Source of the DNA: CALLPQ01 sp964421675
Lineage (GTDB): Bacteria > Pseudomonadota > Alphaproteobacteria > Caulobacterales > Parvularculaceae
Length of the DNA stretch: 64,000 nucleotides
Assembly (NCBI GenBank): GCA_964421675.1
Contig: CAYQXV010000002.1
Coordinates: 62,001 to 126,000, forward strand
Direction of reading: 5' to 3'
In this document: positions 9,070 to 18,352 of the stretch, one piece after another
Layout of the letters: each line of letters starts with the position of its first letter
Position numbering within the stretch: the first letter of the stretch is position 1
Notes under the pieces: generated by a model
Told to the model about the DNA's origin: nothing
The model's input: the letters and a program-made list of their open reading frames with translations, nothing else
Database searches by the model: none
Translations under genes and position numbers: made by a program

Positions 9070-9891
9070 TCAGCCGGTTTCTTTTTCAAAGACCAGAATT
9101 TGCGTGCAGGAAAATGCCGCCGGAAAACGCAGCTTATAGGCCAACCGGTTGGCATATAAGAGCAGCGAGCGAAGCGGGCCCTTTGTGCGCCATTGCATTT
9201 CTGTATATTCCGCCGCGCGCCGACTAACCCTGCGAAAGCCCATAGTCGTCATCGCGTCGGTGAGTTTCTTGGCGTCAAATCTGAGGACCCATAATTGCTC
9301 CCCATTATAATCATACCAAACCCCTTTTCCGTAAGGGGTGGTGGTAAGGCTATCGAGGGGCTTGTTGAGTATTTTGCGCACCAATTGTTCCAGACCAAAG
9401 TCCAAAGAGTGTTCATTGGTGATGTGAAGCGCAAGTCGCCCGCCCGGAGATACGATGCGGGTTAAATGGTTAAGCGCGGCTTGCGTATCGGGAACATGAA
9501 TGATCACCCCCCAGTTAAATACAAATGGGTAGCTATCGGTTTCCAGCGACAGCTTTGTCAGATCATCCTGACTAAAGGAAATGTCCTTGCTGACATTGGC
9601 ATCATCGGCGCGCGCCCTTGCATGGCCGAGCATTTTTTCTGACAGATCAATTGCCGAAACCCGGCAGCCATATTTGGCCGCACGAATGGAATGCACCCCG
9701 GGGCCGCACCCGGCATCAAGAACATGATCCCCCGGTTTTGCGCCGAGCGCCGCCAACATATCGGGCACCGCCTCATCATAATATTTCTCGGCAATGGGAT
9801 GATAATATTCTGAATCCCAATCTGAAATCGTGTCTTCGAGCTCAAAGACACTGCGAATGGCTTCATCTGATGACGGCGTTGATTTTGTCAC
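9070..9891 (-). CDS. Class I SAM-dependent methyltransferase (Methyltransf_11/25 type)
   Basis: The protein carries the SAM-binding motif I (HVLDAGCGPGVHS), the acidic end of strand 2 (SAIDLSEKML) and the motif IV-V region FNWGVIIHVPDTQAALNHL, then SPGGRLALHI. I place the start at GTG 9891, nine bases after a GGGGTAG site, giving 273 residues; an upstream GTG at 9927 is possible. The substrate is not evident. The C-terminal part (residues 180-273) has no familiar domain and probably determines the substrate. It lies downstream of another methyltransferase on the same strand, 236 bases away. Confidence 0.8.
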   Translation of the reverse strand: MTKSTPSSDEAIRSVFELEDTISDWDSEYYHPIAEKYYDEAVPDMLAALGAKPGDHVLDAGCGPGVHSIRAAKYGCRVSAIDLSEKMLGHARARADDANVSKDISFSQDDLTKLSLETDSYPFVFNWGVIIHVPDTQAALNHLTRIVSPGGRLALHITNEHSLDFGLEQLVRKILNKPLDSLTTTPYGKGVWYDYNGEQLWVLRFDAKKLTDAMTTMGFRRVSRRAAEYTEMQWRTKGPLRSLLLYANRLAYKLRFPAAFSCTQILVFEKETG

Positions 9892-10004
9892 TGGTATTCT
9901 ACCCCGGTGTGGCTGCCCAACTCTCACAATTCCGGCCGAATCCGGTGTGAGCGCAAGCCTATAGCATGGGGTATGCGTGCTGACGAGGGCAATGCGCGGA
10001 CATT

Positions 10005-10048
10005 CCTTATGCGGGCCTTATGCGGGCCTTATGCGGGCCTTGTGCGGG
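10005..10048. repeat. Four tandem copies of an 11-base unit
   Basis: The unit CCTTATGCGGG occurs perfectly three times in a row (10005-10037) and a fourth time with one change (CCTTGTGCGGG, 10038-10048). It sits in the 236-base gap between two minus-strand methyltransferase genes. Because 11 is not a multiple of three, the array is unlikely to be coding. Confidence 0.9.
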
Positions 10049-10127
10049 CGCATTTGCTCGGTTTTAGGGCCTATTTGGGGCCGGTATCCTTGGCATTTGG
10101 CCTTGGCATTGGGGCCCACTTGAGCGC

Positions 10128-11519
10128 TCAGCTGGCTTTTACGCTCAAGCCTTCATTGTGGCTAATCAGTCTTGGGCCGCCCGATGCATGCAGGATGGCG
10201 CGTAATGTTTCTACGCCGCCCGCACCATCGCCCTGGGCGATTACTTTGCCATATTCAGCGCTATAATTGCCCGCATGAACGATAAAAGGCTCAGGGCTGG
10301 CGAACAGCATTTGGCCGCCCGCAAAGATGAAATCCCTCCATTGCTCAAGCATTTCGCGCTTATGGCGGGCCGGGGCAATCAGCACATCGGGCGATAGGGC
10401 ATCGACCTGCTCTGGGGAGATAACCTTTGCGTTCAGACCTTTAGGGCAAGGGGCAAGGGCGGATTTTGATGATGGTTCCGATTGCGCGATTGATCCATAG
10501 TCAACCACATGACGAATGACGCAGGCCTCTTTGCCGAGCCATTTAATCAGGCATTGGGAATTTTCATCGGTGCCGAGTAGGCAGACAATGTCGGCGCGTT
10601 TAGAAAAATCACGCAGCGTATTTTGCAAAGTTTCGCGTGCGCTATCTGCGCGGTTACGAAATGCTTGATAGGGCGCGCGGTCGCGCAAGGCGAGCACCGT
10701 TTCTTCGTCCCACAATTTGGCAAGACGCTCACTCCACGGTTCAAAATCAAATTCATCCTGCTCTGCGTGGGTCAGGAAGAGGCGAATTGATCCGCCATCT
10801 TTGCCTGTGAGCGCCCCTTTAAATATTTTCAGGCCCGCACGGCGCGCCAAATCTTCGAGAACGTTCAACGTATATAATCCGCATAGGGACGGTGCAAGGC
10901 TATCAACCTGGGTGCTGGATATCACAACGGGGGCATATAAGGTTTCCAGAACGACAACCCCGTCAGGGACAAGCCTTGCCTTTATGGCATTGAGCAATTC
11001 TGCCGGGTCCTGGCAATATTCCAGTGTGGAAATGCAAGTGATGATATCAAACATTTTTGTCCCAAAGGCTTCATCAAGCTCTTGCGAGGGGTAGTTTGCT
11101 TGCGCACTCCAGGCCCATTCTCCAATATTGCTAACGCTGGCATCAGTATCGACGCCAAAGCGCTCCACCCATTGGGGGTAAAAGGACAGCAATGTCCCGT
11201 CATTGCAGCCAATATCAAGCGCGGCGCAATCGCGCCCGGAGATAAGTTCAAGCGCTTCTGTTGCCGCGCATCGTAAATGATCGCGTGTTACCCGAAATGT
11301 TGAGGATGGTAAACTTTCTTGCTGGTCTTCATGGTGCAGGCTTTGGAGTAATCCGCAGGCGCGCGAATTTTCCATCGGATCGCAAAGACCGAATGAGGCA
11401 TCTTTTGCACCGTGACTAAACAAGGGCACCGGGCTGCCTTTGCTCGAATTCGGCATAAGCTGAACAGGGGTTAGGTGATGACTACCACAGGCGATGCAAG
11501 TTGGTTTCTTTTTGGTCAT
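10128..11519 (-). CDS. C-methyltransferase family protein with N-terminal zinc-binding domain
   Basis: This 463-residue protein starts at ATG 11519, behind a GAGGA site. The N-terminus has a C-x2-C pair (CIAC) and a second pair (C-x9-C in FGLCDPMENSRACG), as in the zinc-binding domain found in front of sugar C-methyltransferases of the NDP-hexose type. A SAM-binding core follows (ALDIGCNDGTLLSFY), then a C-terminal domain with a Rossmann-like piece (DIVCLLGTDENSQCLIKWL) as in the Methyltransf_14 domain. The family methylates deoxysugar carbons or related carbonyl compounds; no sugar pathway genes are adjacent, so the substrate is open. Confidence 0.8.
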   Translation of the reverse strand: MTKKKPTCIACGSHHLTPVQLMPNSSKGSPVPLFSHGAKDASFGLCDPMENSRACGLLQSLHHEDQQESLPSSTFRVTRDHLRCAATEALELISGRDCAALDIGCNDGTLLSFYPQWVERFGVDTDASVSNIGEWAWSAQANYPSQELDEAFGTKMFDIITCISTLEYCQDPAELLNAIKARLVPDGVVVLETLYAPVVISSTQVDSLAPSLCGLYTLNVLEDLARRAGLKIFKGALTGKDGGSIRLFLTHAEQDEFDFEPWSERLAKLWDEETVLALRDRAPYQAFRNRADSARETLQNTLRDFSKRADIVCLLGTDENSQCLIKWLGKEACVIRHVVDYGSIAQSEPSSKSALAPCPKGLNAKVISPEQVDALSPDVLIAPARHKREMLEQWRDFIFAGGQMLFASPEPFIVHAGNYSAEYGKVIAQGDGAGGVETLRAILHASGGPRLISHNEGLSVKAS

Positions 11520-11673
11520 GCGAGTCCTCAATAAATTTGGACCCAGAAAATTGCATTTTATGGTAAATTCGCCGTAAAGGTTTGAAGGTTAATCGAAAAA
11601 ATATTCTGTAAACAGAGTTTAACAATGTCTTTCACTCAACCAATTCGAAAAAGATGCGCATCGAGTAAGTGGG

Positions 11674-12852
11674 TTAGTGAGAAAGGCGTTGAATCAGTTT
11701 TTGTTGAAATTGCGTGCCCGCTGCCACCTGGTTGAGGGCAATAAATTCATTGGCTTGGTGGGCTTGATCAATTGAACCCGGCCCGCAAATCACCGTTGAA
11801 AGTCCAGCTTGCTGAAACTGGCCGGCCTCTGCCGCATAGGAAACAACCTCGGTATTATTATGGCCAGTCAGGGCTTTGGCGAGATCGGCGGCCGGATTAT
11901 CAGGTCGCGGGGCAAGGGCAGGGGCGTTGGTCATTTGTTCGGTTACAATTCGGCATTGATCGGCAACGGACCGCATTTGCTGCTCTAAGGATGCGGAAAA
12001 TTCGTGAAAGCTCGACAGGATCGCGTGCTGGTCGTCGCCGGGAATTAGTCGCATATCCCATTCAAAGCTGGCTTCGCCTGCCATAATATTGAGCTGTGTG
12101 CCGCCGCGCACAACATTGACCGTCATGGTGGAGTAGTCGGGGTCAAATCCGCTTGGCGCGCTGCCGGGTATTTTGTCCGCCATTGATTTGGATTTATAGT
12201 CTGCGCGTTTATCGCTGATCCATGCAATCAACCGGGCGGCACCTTCAACCGCCGATACGCCGCGATCTGTCTGGCTTGAATGGGTCGTAAACCCCGTGAC
12301 CGTGGTGCGAAATGAGGCGATCCCTTTGTGCCCATCAATGACTTTCATCATGGTCGGCTCGCCAACAATGACCGCCTGAGGCGTGGGTAAATCGCGCACA
12401 ATGCGCTCAATCATTCTGGGGGCGCCAATGCAGCCGACTTCCTCATCATAGGAAAGCGCCAGAATGATCGGCTTTTTCAAAGGCGCTGCGACCATCTCCG
12501 GCACCAGTGATAGGGCAATCGCCAGAAAACTTTTCATATCCGATGTGCCGCGCCCGAAAAGTTTTTGATCGCGTTCGACAACCTTAAACGGATCACTATC
12601 CCATGCCTGACCGGCTACGGGGACAACATCTGTATGGCCGGAAAGCACAACGCCGCCCGCTTCATTCGGCCCGATCAACGCATACAGGTTGGTTTTTGTC
12701 TGATCATCATCAGGGGCACGCCAGTGCGGAATATTGTGCGACGATAACCAGCCTTCGACATCGCTAATGAGCGACAAGTTTGAAAGGTGAGATGTCGTGT
12801 CATGGGTAATGAGACGGTCGATCCAATGGCGTTGGGCACTTGTGTCGGTCAT
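11674..12852 (-). CDS. argE: Acetylornithine deacetylase (M20 family)
   Basis: ArgE hydrolyses N-acetylornithine to ornithine in arginine synthesis, a cytoplasmic zinc enzyme. The 392-residue protein shows the M20 metal-binding motifs in order: SGHTDVVPV, GRGTSDMKSF, the catalytic YDEEVGCIGAP, VGEPT and a late His in DQAHQANEF. Length matches ArgE. Other M20 deacylases are close in sequence, so succinyl-diaminopimelate desuccinylase or a general amidohydrolase is possible, though GEPTMMKVIDGHKG favours ArgE. It is divergent from the DUF3137 gene. Confidence 0.88.
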   Translation of the reverse strand: MTDTSAQRHWIDRLITHDTTSHLSNLSLISDVEGWLSSHNIPHWRAPDDDQTKTNLYALIGPNEAGGVVLSGHTDVVPVAGQAWDSDPFKVVERDQKLFGRGTSDMKSFLAIALSLVPEMVAAPLKKPIILALSYDEEVGCIGAPRMIERIVRDLPTPQAVIVGEPTMMKVIDGHKGIASFRTTVTGFTTHSSQTDRGVSAVEGAARLIAWISDKRADYKSKSMADKIPGSAPSGFDPDYSTMTVNVVRGGTQLNIMAGEASFEWDMRLIPGDDQHAILSSFHEFSASLEQQMRSVADQCRIVTEQMTNAPALAPRPDNPAADLAKALTGHNNTEVVSYAAEAGQFQQAGLSTVICGPGSIDQAHQANEFIALNQVAAGTQFQQKLIQRLSH

Positions 12853-13036
12853 GGGCTTGTAGGTTTTCGATGGTTAAATTTTGAGGGGCAGACGGTGAGA
12901 GCGATGTGCGCTCATGGCCGCGAAAAGGAGCGGGGTTGCGGTAAAAAAAGCGAGCGTAGCAGCACAGATGGTTGCGCCGCACGGGAACTGCGTTAGGTAA
13001 AGTATTGAGTGTGGTAAGCACAAAGGCAATAGGCAG

Positions 13037-13993
13037 ATGACGGCAACTCCATCAGATATCGGTTTACAGGCGATTGAGGATGAACGCAAAAGGCTAGAGG
13101 CGCGGCTGCGCAAAATCATGGGGATAGGTGTAGGGGCCGCGCTCATTTTGGTGGTTCTGGTGGCAATCCTGCAAGCGCCGCCTTTGCCGGTCTATATCAT
13201 TGTGCTTCTTGTCCCTTGTTTTTTTGCGTGGATCGTCGGGGTTACACCCTTGCAGCGCCATTTAAAGTTTGCCCATCGCGAGATGTTACAGAAGATATCT
13301 GACAGTCGCGGGATCGATTATCAGCCCGATATTGAGTATGGGCCAGATTTTGACGAGTTTCATGGGCTTCGTCTCGCCCCCTCCAGCGATCGCCAGCATT
13401 TTCGCGCGCTTTTTTCCGGAGAGCGTCACGGCATCCCTTTTCTGCTCTATGAGGCCCATCTGCAAAACCGGCAGGTGACAACCGATAGTCAGGGGCGACG
13501 GCGAACCAGCTGGGTTACTGTCTTTCATGGTGAACTGTTCAAAATTGACTGGCCAACCCCGTTTACTGGCAAAACCATGGTGATGCGCGACAAAGGTCTT
13601 TTTAATCAGGCAGCAAGGCCCAATAAGGGGCTGCAACGGGTTGGGCTGGCATCTGCGCATTTTGAAGACGCCTTTGAGGTTTGGTCAGACGATCAGGTTA
13701 ATGCCCGCACAATTTTGGACCCGGTTGTGATGGAGCGTTTTCTGGCGCTGGAAAAAACTTTTCAAGGGAAAAGCCTTCGCGCTGCATTTTATAGCGGATC
13801 GCTCTATCTATGTGTGCGCACGCATACGCGCATACCCCGGCCTGCTTTGTTCAAGCCGCTTACCACAGGGCCATTTGTTGAAAATATTAACAAAGGATTT
13901 GAAGCGATTTACGATTTAATCGATCTAGCGGTTGCTCCCGTTCAAGGACATTTGGGGCAGCATCTGGCGATCGATAATGTTCGCTCAAAATAG
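13037..13993 (+). CDS. DUF3137 family membrane protein
   Basis: The 318-residue protein has a short soluble head, two membrane segments (about residues 33-50 and 54-75), and a long cytoplasmic domain with the DUF3137 look: SGERHGIPFLLYEAHLQ, TVFHGELFKIDWP, and AFYSGSLYLCVRTHT. The function of the family is unknown. It stands alone, divergent from argE, with a 246-base gap before the pilus-type genes. Confidence 0.78.
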   Translation: MTATPSDIGLQAIEDERKRLEARLRKIMGIGVGAALILVVLVAILQAPPLPVYIIVLLVPCFFAWIVGVTPLQRHLKFAHREMLQKISDSRGIDYQPDIEYGPDFDEFHGLRLAPSSDRQHFRALFSGERHGIPFLLYEAHLQNRQVTTDSQGRRRTSWVTVFHGELFKIDWPTPFTGKTMVMRDKGLFNQAARPNKGLQRVGLASAHFEDAFEVWSDDQVNARTILDPVVMERFLALEKTFQGKSLRAAFYSGSLYLCVRTHTRIPRPALFKPLTTGPFVENINKGFEAIYDLIDLAVAPVQGHLGQHLAIDNVRSK

Positions 13994-14062
13994 CCCAGTT
14001 TTTTTTAAACCGATGCTCCGTATGCATAATTGTTTCATTTTGAGAAACAGGTATTGGGTTCG

Positions 14063-14078
14063 TTAAAACTCCCTTAAC
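14063..14078. promoter_or_regulatory. CtrA-type binding site TTAA-N7-TTAAC
   Basis: TTAA at 14063-14066 and TTAAC at 14074-14078 are separated by exactly seven bases, the full consensus for the cell-cycle regulator CtrA. It lies 162 bases upstream of the TadG-like gene. In Caulobacter and relatives, CtrA controls Flp/Tad pilus genes, so the site fits the operon. DivK, which acts upstream of CtrA, is encoded at 43144. Confidence 0.6.
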
Positions 14079-14239
14079 ATGTAGCTCGCATGTTAATAAA
14101 AATCTCAACATTCATTGCTATTAACCCTCTGTCCTATCTTCATATTAATCAATTGGTATGAAGATTGCAGAATCTATGTTGGTGGGCACCATTAGGGTCA
14201 AGATCGGAGACGTCCGGTTGTTATGTTGGAGTATTCAGA

Positions 14240-15493
14240 GTGAAAAATCGTCGTTTTCTGCAAGACCGTTCGGGCAATGTTGCCTTAACAACCGCCCTTG
14301 TCGCAATTATCTTGTTTACAATCGGCGGCGCTTCGGTCGATTTTATCAGATTCACCACCCTGCGCGGTGAGTTGCAAGCCGCAACGGATAGTGCCGTTCT
14401 CGCAGCTGCATCTCTTTCCAACAAAAATTCACCAACTGTGGTTGCTGCAGATTATTTTGACGCGAATTTTGACCGAGAGCGATTTGATCTCGATGCAAGT
14501 GATGTCGACTTCGATCCAGTTGTTGTCGCTGATACACAAACCCTGCGAACAATCCAGGCCACAGCAACGGCGACGATGGAAACCTATTTTATCGGGATTA
14601 TTGGCTTTCTCGGCGCGGGCGGGTTCGATACTCTCGACGCTATTGCTATGTCCCAGGCCAGCGAGACTTCTCAGAATGTTGAAATTGCTATGGTGCTTGA
14701 CATTTCCATATCAATGCAAGGGCAAAAAATTAATAGCCTTATTGATGCTGCCAGCAATTTTGTGACAACTGTCTATGAGGACTCAAGGCCAAATCAGACC
14801 TCAGTCAATGTTATCCCTTTTTCGCGTAATGTGAATGTTGAACCTATTTTTGAAGATTTTGCAGACCCCGGAACCTTCACATCACCAGCGGTCAAGCCTT
14901 GTGTTTTATATGACCATTTTGGTTCGGATTATAATGAGGGGACATTGGGAATCTTATCTGCGGTTGATCAAGATCCAGCACTCCAGTCTGGTCGTGAGGC
15001 TTGCGTATCAACTCCGGTATTTCTCAATAGTGAGGATGAGGGCGCCATACGCAATGCTATTTCTGGATTTTCAGCGGGTGGCAGAACTGATTTACACATT
15101 GGAACTGCTTGGGGGCTTAAAGCTCTATCACCGGATTGGCGCGGTGATTTAGGCGGCGATTTTAATGATCGCCCTGCCGAATATGGTGATGAGACAATTA
15201 AGGCATTGATTGTGATGTCTGATGGCCGGGTTAATCCAATTCCTGATGCGAGTGGTGTCGAAGATGTACCGCTTGCAGAACAACAAATTCGCGATATGTG
15301 CGATGATGCAAGAGATAACAATATCGTTGTTTACACTATTGGTTTTCAGATCACAGACGGTAGTGCAGCAGATTTATTACTTGAAGACTGTGCATCAAGT
15401 TTGAGCCAATATTATTTTGTGGAAACCATCGATCTGGAAGCGGCGTTTCAAGGAATAGCGGCCTCAATCAGCAAGCTACGTGTTACGCAATAG
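14240..15493 (+). CDS. TadG-like pilus protein with von Willebrand factor A domain
   Basis: The start is taken at GTG 14240, eleven bases after a TTGGAG site, giving 417 residues. The N-terminus has the TadE/G pattern: a basic stretch (KNRRFLQDRSGNVAL), then one membrane helix (about residues 15-35), then GELQAATDSAVLAAA. A vWA domain follows with the MIDAS motif in VLDISISMQG and a second metal-site region in GGRTDLHIGTAWG. In Flp/Tad pilus systems such proteins are membrane-anchored minor pilins or assembly factors. Two TadE-like genes follow with gaps of 9 and 29 bases. Confidence 0.85.
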   Translation: MKNRRFLQDRSGNVALTTALVAIILFTIGGASVDFIRFTTLRGELQAATDSAVLAAASLSNKNSPTVVAADYFDANFDRERFDLDASDVDFDPVVVADTQTLRTIQATATATMETYFIGIIGFLGAGGFDTLDAIAMSQASETSQNVEIAMVLDISISMQGQKINSLIDAASNFVTTVYEDSRPNQTSVNVIPFSRNVNVEPIFEDFADPGTFTSPAVKPCVLYDHFGSDYNEGTLGILSAVDQDPALQSGREACVSTPVFLNSEDEGAIRNAISGFSAGGRTDLHIGTAWGLKALSPDWRGDLGGDFNDRPAEYGDETIKALIVMSDGRVNPIPDASGVEDVPLAEQQIRDMCDDARDNNIVVYTIGFQITDGSAADLLLEDCASSLSQYYFVETIDLEAAFQGIAASISKLRVTQ

Positions 15494-15502
15494 GAAACAG
15501 AT

Positions 15503-16027
15503 ATGATTAAACGATTTGCGAGAGATAATCGCGGCGTAGCAGCCGTAGAGTTTGCTCTTATTGCACCAATTTTCTTGGCGCTAATTCTCAGTCTGTTTGA
15601 AACGGGTTGGCTGATGACTAAAATTGCACTTGCGGATAACGCGGTGTCGTCTGTGGGGCGATCAATATATACCGGCGCCGCGCTTTCTGATGCGACCATT
15701 ACCCAAGATTCGCTCAAAGAAGAGATCTGCCGGCAAATCGTCATTATCGGTGATTGTGAAAACAATATTGAGCTGGAAGTAATCACCATTAATAGCTTTA
15801 ATGATATTCCCACAGGCGGGGAAGTTTGCAGAGATAGCTTTAATGGCGGGGTTCAACCTGTTGCAACCTATACGCCGGGACAATCTCAGGAAATTTCCTT
15901 CGTTCGAGCATGTATTACGACGGAGATTTTCTCGCCCTTTATTGGTGTTGGGCTTGGTTTGCCAAAAAATAGTAATGACCGATTTGAAATCATCTCAACG
16001 ATCGCCTTTGCAAATGAACCCTTTTGA
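15503..16027 (+). CDS. TadE-like pilus assembly protein
   Basis: This 174-residue protein has the TadE head (KRFARDNRGVAAVEFALIAP, where Glu after the Val-Ala-Ala-Val run resembles the pre-pilin Glu) and one membrane helix at about residues 17-37. An AGGAAACAG site precedes its ATG. The C-terminal part contains four cysteines, suggesting disulphides outside the inner membrane. In Tad systems TadE and TadF are pseudopilins processed by the TadV peptidase. Confidence 0.82.
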   Translation: MIKRFARDNRGVAAVEFALIAPIFLALILSLFETGWLMTKIALADNAVSSVGRSIYTGAALSDATITQDSLKEEICRQIVIIGDCENNIELEVITINSFNDIPTGGEVCRDSFNGGVQPVATYTPGQSQEISFVRACITTEIFSPFIGVGLGLPKNSNDRFEIISTIAFANEPF

Positions 16028-16056
16028 TCATGTGGTTGGCTAAGGATTATAAGGAA

Positions 16057-16590
16057 ATGCAAAAAATGAACATCTTCATCCAGTTTCTGCGTGATCGCCG
16101 GGGCGTTGCAGCGGTAGAAGCAGCATTCATTATTCCCATACTCGTAATTTTATTACTTGGTAGTGTGGGCGCTTTTGATCTGTTTCGGGCAGATCGCAGC
16201 ATATCGCATTCAGCTAATACTGTGGTGGATCTCGCTTCGCGTATGGAGGTCATGAATGATCAAAATCGCGATGCGCTATTTGCAACAGGTCAGGCGCTGT
16301 TGGGTAAATTTTCTTCAAATAGCGATTATGCAATTTCACTCGCCAGTATTCTCAATGATGGTACACAGTTGACGGTGGTTTGGTCTGAGGCGAATGCAAA
16401 CGGGGCAGAGATTGTCGATGGCGAGTTGGCATCCCTCGATCTTCCAGATATTCCGGAAAATGAGTCAGTTATATTTGTTCGTGTTGAGAATAATTATGCA
16501 CCGATATTTGGTTCAGGCCTTGATTTTGATCGGGAGTCCTCAAGACGGCCGCGCTTTGTGGCACAAATCGCATATGATACTGGACCTTAA
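16057..16590 (+). CDS. Second TadE-like pilus assembly protein
   Basis: The protein again shows the TadE pattern (FLRDRRGVAAVEAAFIIPIL) and one membrane helix. Two in-frame ATGs, 16057 and 16066, each have an AAGGA site about ten bases upstream; the first is used here, giving 177 residues. The remaining part is extracytoplasmic with no recognised domain. No tadA, tadB, tadC, rcpA or prepilin gene is in the window, so the secretion machine must be encoded elsewhere. Confidence 0.8.
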   Translation: MQKMNIFIQFLRDRRGVAAVEAAFIIPILVILLLGSVGAFDLFRADRSISHSANTVVDLASRMEVMNDQNRDALFATGQALLGKFSSNSDYAISLASILNDGTQLTVVWSEANANGAEIVDGELASLDLPDIPENESVIFVRVENNYAPIFGSGLDFDRESSRRPRFVAQIAYDTGP

Positions 16591-16628
16591 TGGGTCTAAA
16601 GCGAGCGCTTGAATGTTAAGGCGTGCTC

Positions 16629-17378
16629 TTATTGCGCCATAACCATATCGCCAACAAATTCGCGAATTTTGGTGTCGATTTCTGCCCATTCGGCTAGATA
16701 GGGCCGTTTATATCGATAGGTAACGCTAACCGTGTCGTTTAGCTCATATTCGCGCCAGCATTCAGGGCTGGGTTGCGATGGTAATTCATTATAGCAAAAT
16801 AATGCGATTGTTTGTTCGTCAGCATCTTGACCAACAAACAAGGTTGAATCTGCATATCCATTGGTCGGAACATTGTCGCGTTGCGGGCGAAAGGTATAGC
16901 GGTTTAACCGGTAGGGTGTACGCGTACCGCGCTGGTCAATCGTGTGGGGGAGGTATAGGGACTCAAGGCGCTCTTCCTCAGTAAATGAGTTCGCGCGCGC
17001 GCGGATGACAATGTCGATCCGTCTGGTGTCGGGTTCATTATCGATAAATTCCAGGCGCCAGGCAGGCGAGTATCCATCAAGGCTCGGCCAGAGGGCATAG
17101 AGGCTGACTTTTTCATGATCACCTCCGCGACGCTCGCGAGGGAAAACGGTATGATTGGCGCGCACCTGGAACCGGGTTTGGCCTACCGAGAAATTGACGA
17201 CATCTTGGCTAACCGTGGGGCTTGGGACGGTTCCATTAATGTCATCGACCGACGGGCCGACATAATAATATAAAAACACCGCGCACAAAACGAGCGTGGC
17301 GAGGAAAATACCAATGGGATAGCGCCAGCTCGATTCCTCGCGGACTTCATCGCCGCCAAATCCGTAGTTTGAACTCAT
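16629..17378 (-). CDS. Single-pass membrane protein of unknown function
   Basis: The 249-residue protein has a short cytoplasmic head, one membrane helix (about residues 21-42, YPIGIFLATLVLCAVFLYYY) and a 200-residue outer part. The outer part has many aromatic and charged residues, two cysteines (FCYNELPSQPSPECW) and a short C-terminal amphipathic stretch. No family is recognised. It is convergent with the second TadE gene and has no obvious operon partner. Confidence 0.65.
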   Translation of the reverse strand: MSSNYGFGGDEVREESSWRYPIGIFLATLVLCAVFLYYYVGPSVDDINGTVPSPTVSQDVVNFSVGQTRFQVRANHTVFPRERRGGDHEKVSLYALWPSLDGYSPAWRLEFIDNEPDTRRIDIVIRARANSFTEEERLESLYLPHTIDQRGTRTPYRLNRYTFRPQRDNVPTNGYADSTLFVGQDADEQTIALFCYNELPSQPSPECWREYELNDTVSVTYRYKRPYLAEWAEIDTKIREFVGDMVMAQ

Positions 17379-17524
17379 GCCTTTGATTCCGGTCCCTATA
17401 TCATCGAGATGGCAAGACTATAGCTGAGCGCTGCCGACGGCAAGACCAACGGCCTCCTGGCTCGTGGGTTCTTTTCCATCTGGGGCCAGGGCAGGGGCAA
17501 TTTTTGATCAAATTCACCGATTCG

Positions 17525-17558
17525 GGGGAAAGAGGCCTTTTCTGGGGAAAGAGGCCTT
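17525..17558. repeat. Two direct copies of a 15-base sequence
   Basis: GGGGAAAGAGGCCTT occurs at 17525-17539 and again at 17544-17558, in the 260-base gap between two minus-strand genes. No function is evident. Confidence 0.7.
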
Positions 17559-17638
17559 GCCTCCGCCCGGTTCTGTCCTCTTGGTCTGGTCGCCGTCAGA
17601 AGGTGTTAGGTGGCCGCATAGTCGCTTTGAGAACCAAA

Positions 17639-18088
17639 TTACCGCGCTTTGCTGACATGCCAGTCAACGTCCATTGTACCGACTTCGGTGTCTTTTTCAT
17701 CGATAATGGAAACATGCACTGAAAACTGGACCTTGCCATCTTTCTCAAGAGCCTCGCGCAAAACCTCCGCTTTATCTCCGGTTTTTGCGTGCGCGCGCAA
17801 GGTGCCCTTTGCGATCTTTTTGTAAGCAATCGATGCGATCGCTGCGACGGGGCGTAAGCCTAAGAGCTGCTCGGCAAATGCCCCTGCCATGGCTGCGCCG
17901 GATGCGGCCTCGCCAAGGGTAAACATGGCACCAGCATGCTGAGTGCCAATATGGTTTGATGTTTCTTGTCGCTGCTCTAGTGAGGCGGACGCGGCCCCCA
18001 CCTCAACAGTTTCTATCTGTACACCGACATAATTTGCGAACGGCACTGCCGCTCCTAATTGCGCTTTTACCATTTCAAGGGGCGTCAT
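17639..18088 (-). CDS. Hotdog-fold thioesterase-like protein (DUF4442/PaaI type)
   Basis: This 149-residue protein begins at ATG 18088, seven bases after an AGGTGAT site; longer upstream starts lack such a site. It has a hotdog-fold layout: NHIGTQHAGAMFTLGEAASG (the HIGTQHAGA segment marks the active-site helix) and a C-terminal strand pair with QFSVHVSIIDEKDTEVG. Family members hydrolyse acyl-CoA thioesters or are uncharacterised DUF4442 proteins. The substrate is unknown and there is no operon partner. Confidence 0.75.
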   Translation of the reverse strand: MTPLEMVKAQLGAAVPFANYVGVQIETVEVGAASASLEQRQETSNHIGTQHAGAMFTLGEAASGAAMAGAFAEQLLGLRPVAAIASIAYKKIAKGTLRAHAKTGDKAEVLREALEKDGKVQFSVHVSIIDEKDTEVGTMDVDWHVSKAR

Positions 18089-18281
18089 GATTATATCACC
18101 TGTTAAAATTTCTAACGGGCGCATTAGGGTTAAACTTGGCTTATGGGTCAAGCTGCACGTGCAGTGCGCTTGGGTCGGTGCTGGGAGCGCCTACAGAACC
18201 TCATTCATTTCAGCGACAAGGCGCGCGCACCATATTGGTCTGGAGAACCGATCAATTGATTTGCACTATATAACTGCAGAT

Positions 18282-18308
18282 AAAAAAGGGCAGCGCGTAA
18301 GCGCTGCC
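18282..18308 (-). terminator. Rho-independent terminator of the GYF_2 gene
   Basis: An eight-base stem (18289-18296 with 18301-18308, GGCAGCGC with GCGCTGCC) closes a GTAA loop, and on the minus strand it is followed by a run of T (18287-18282). It lies 86 bases past the stop of the minus-strand gene at 18394. Confidence 0.8.
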
Positions 18309-18352
18309 TCGATTAAAATCTACAAAATTACTTTTTTTCGTTCCGCTATGTG

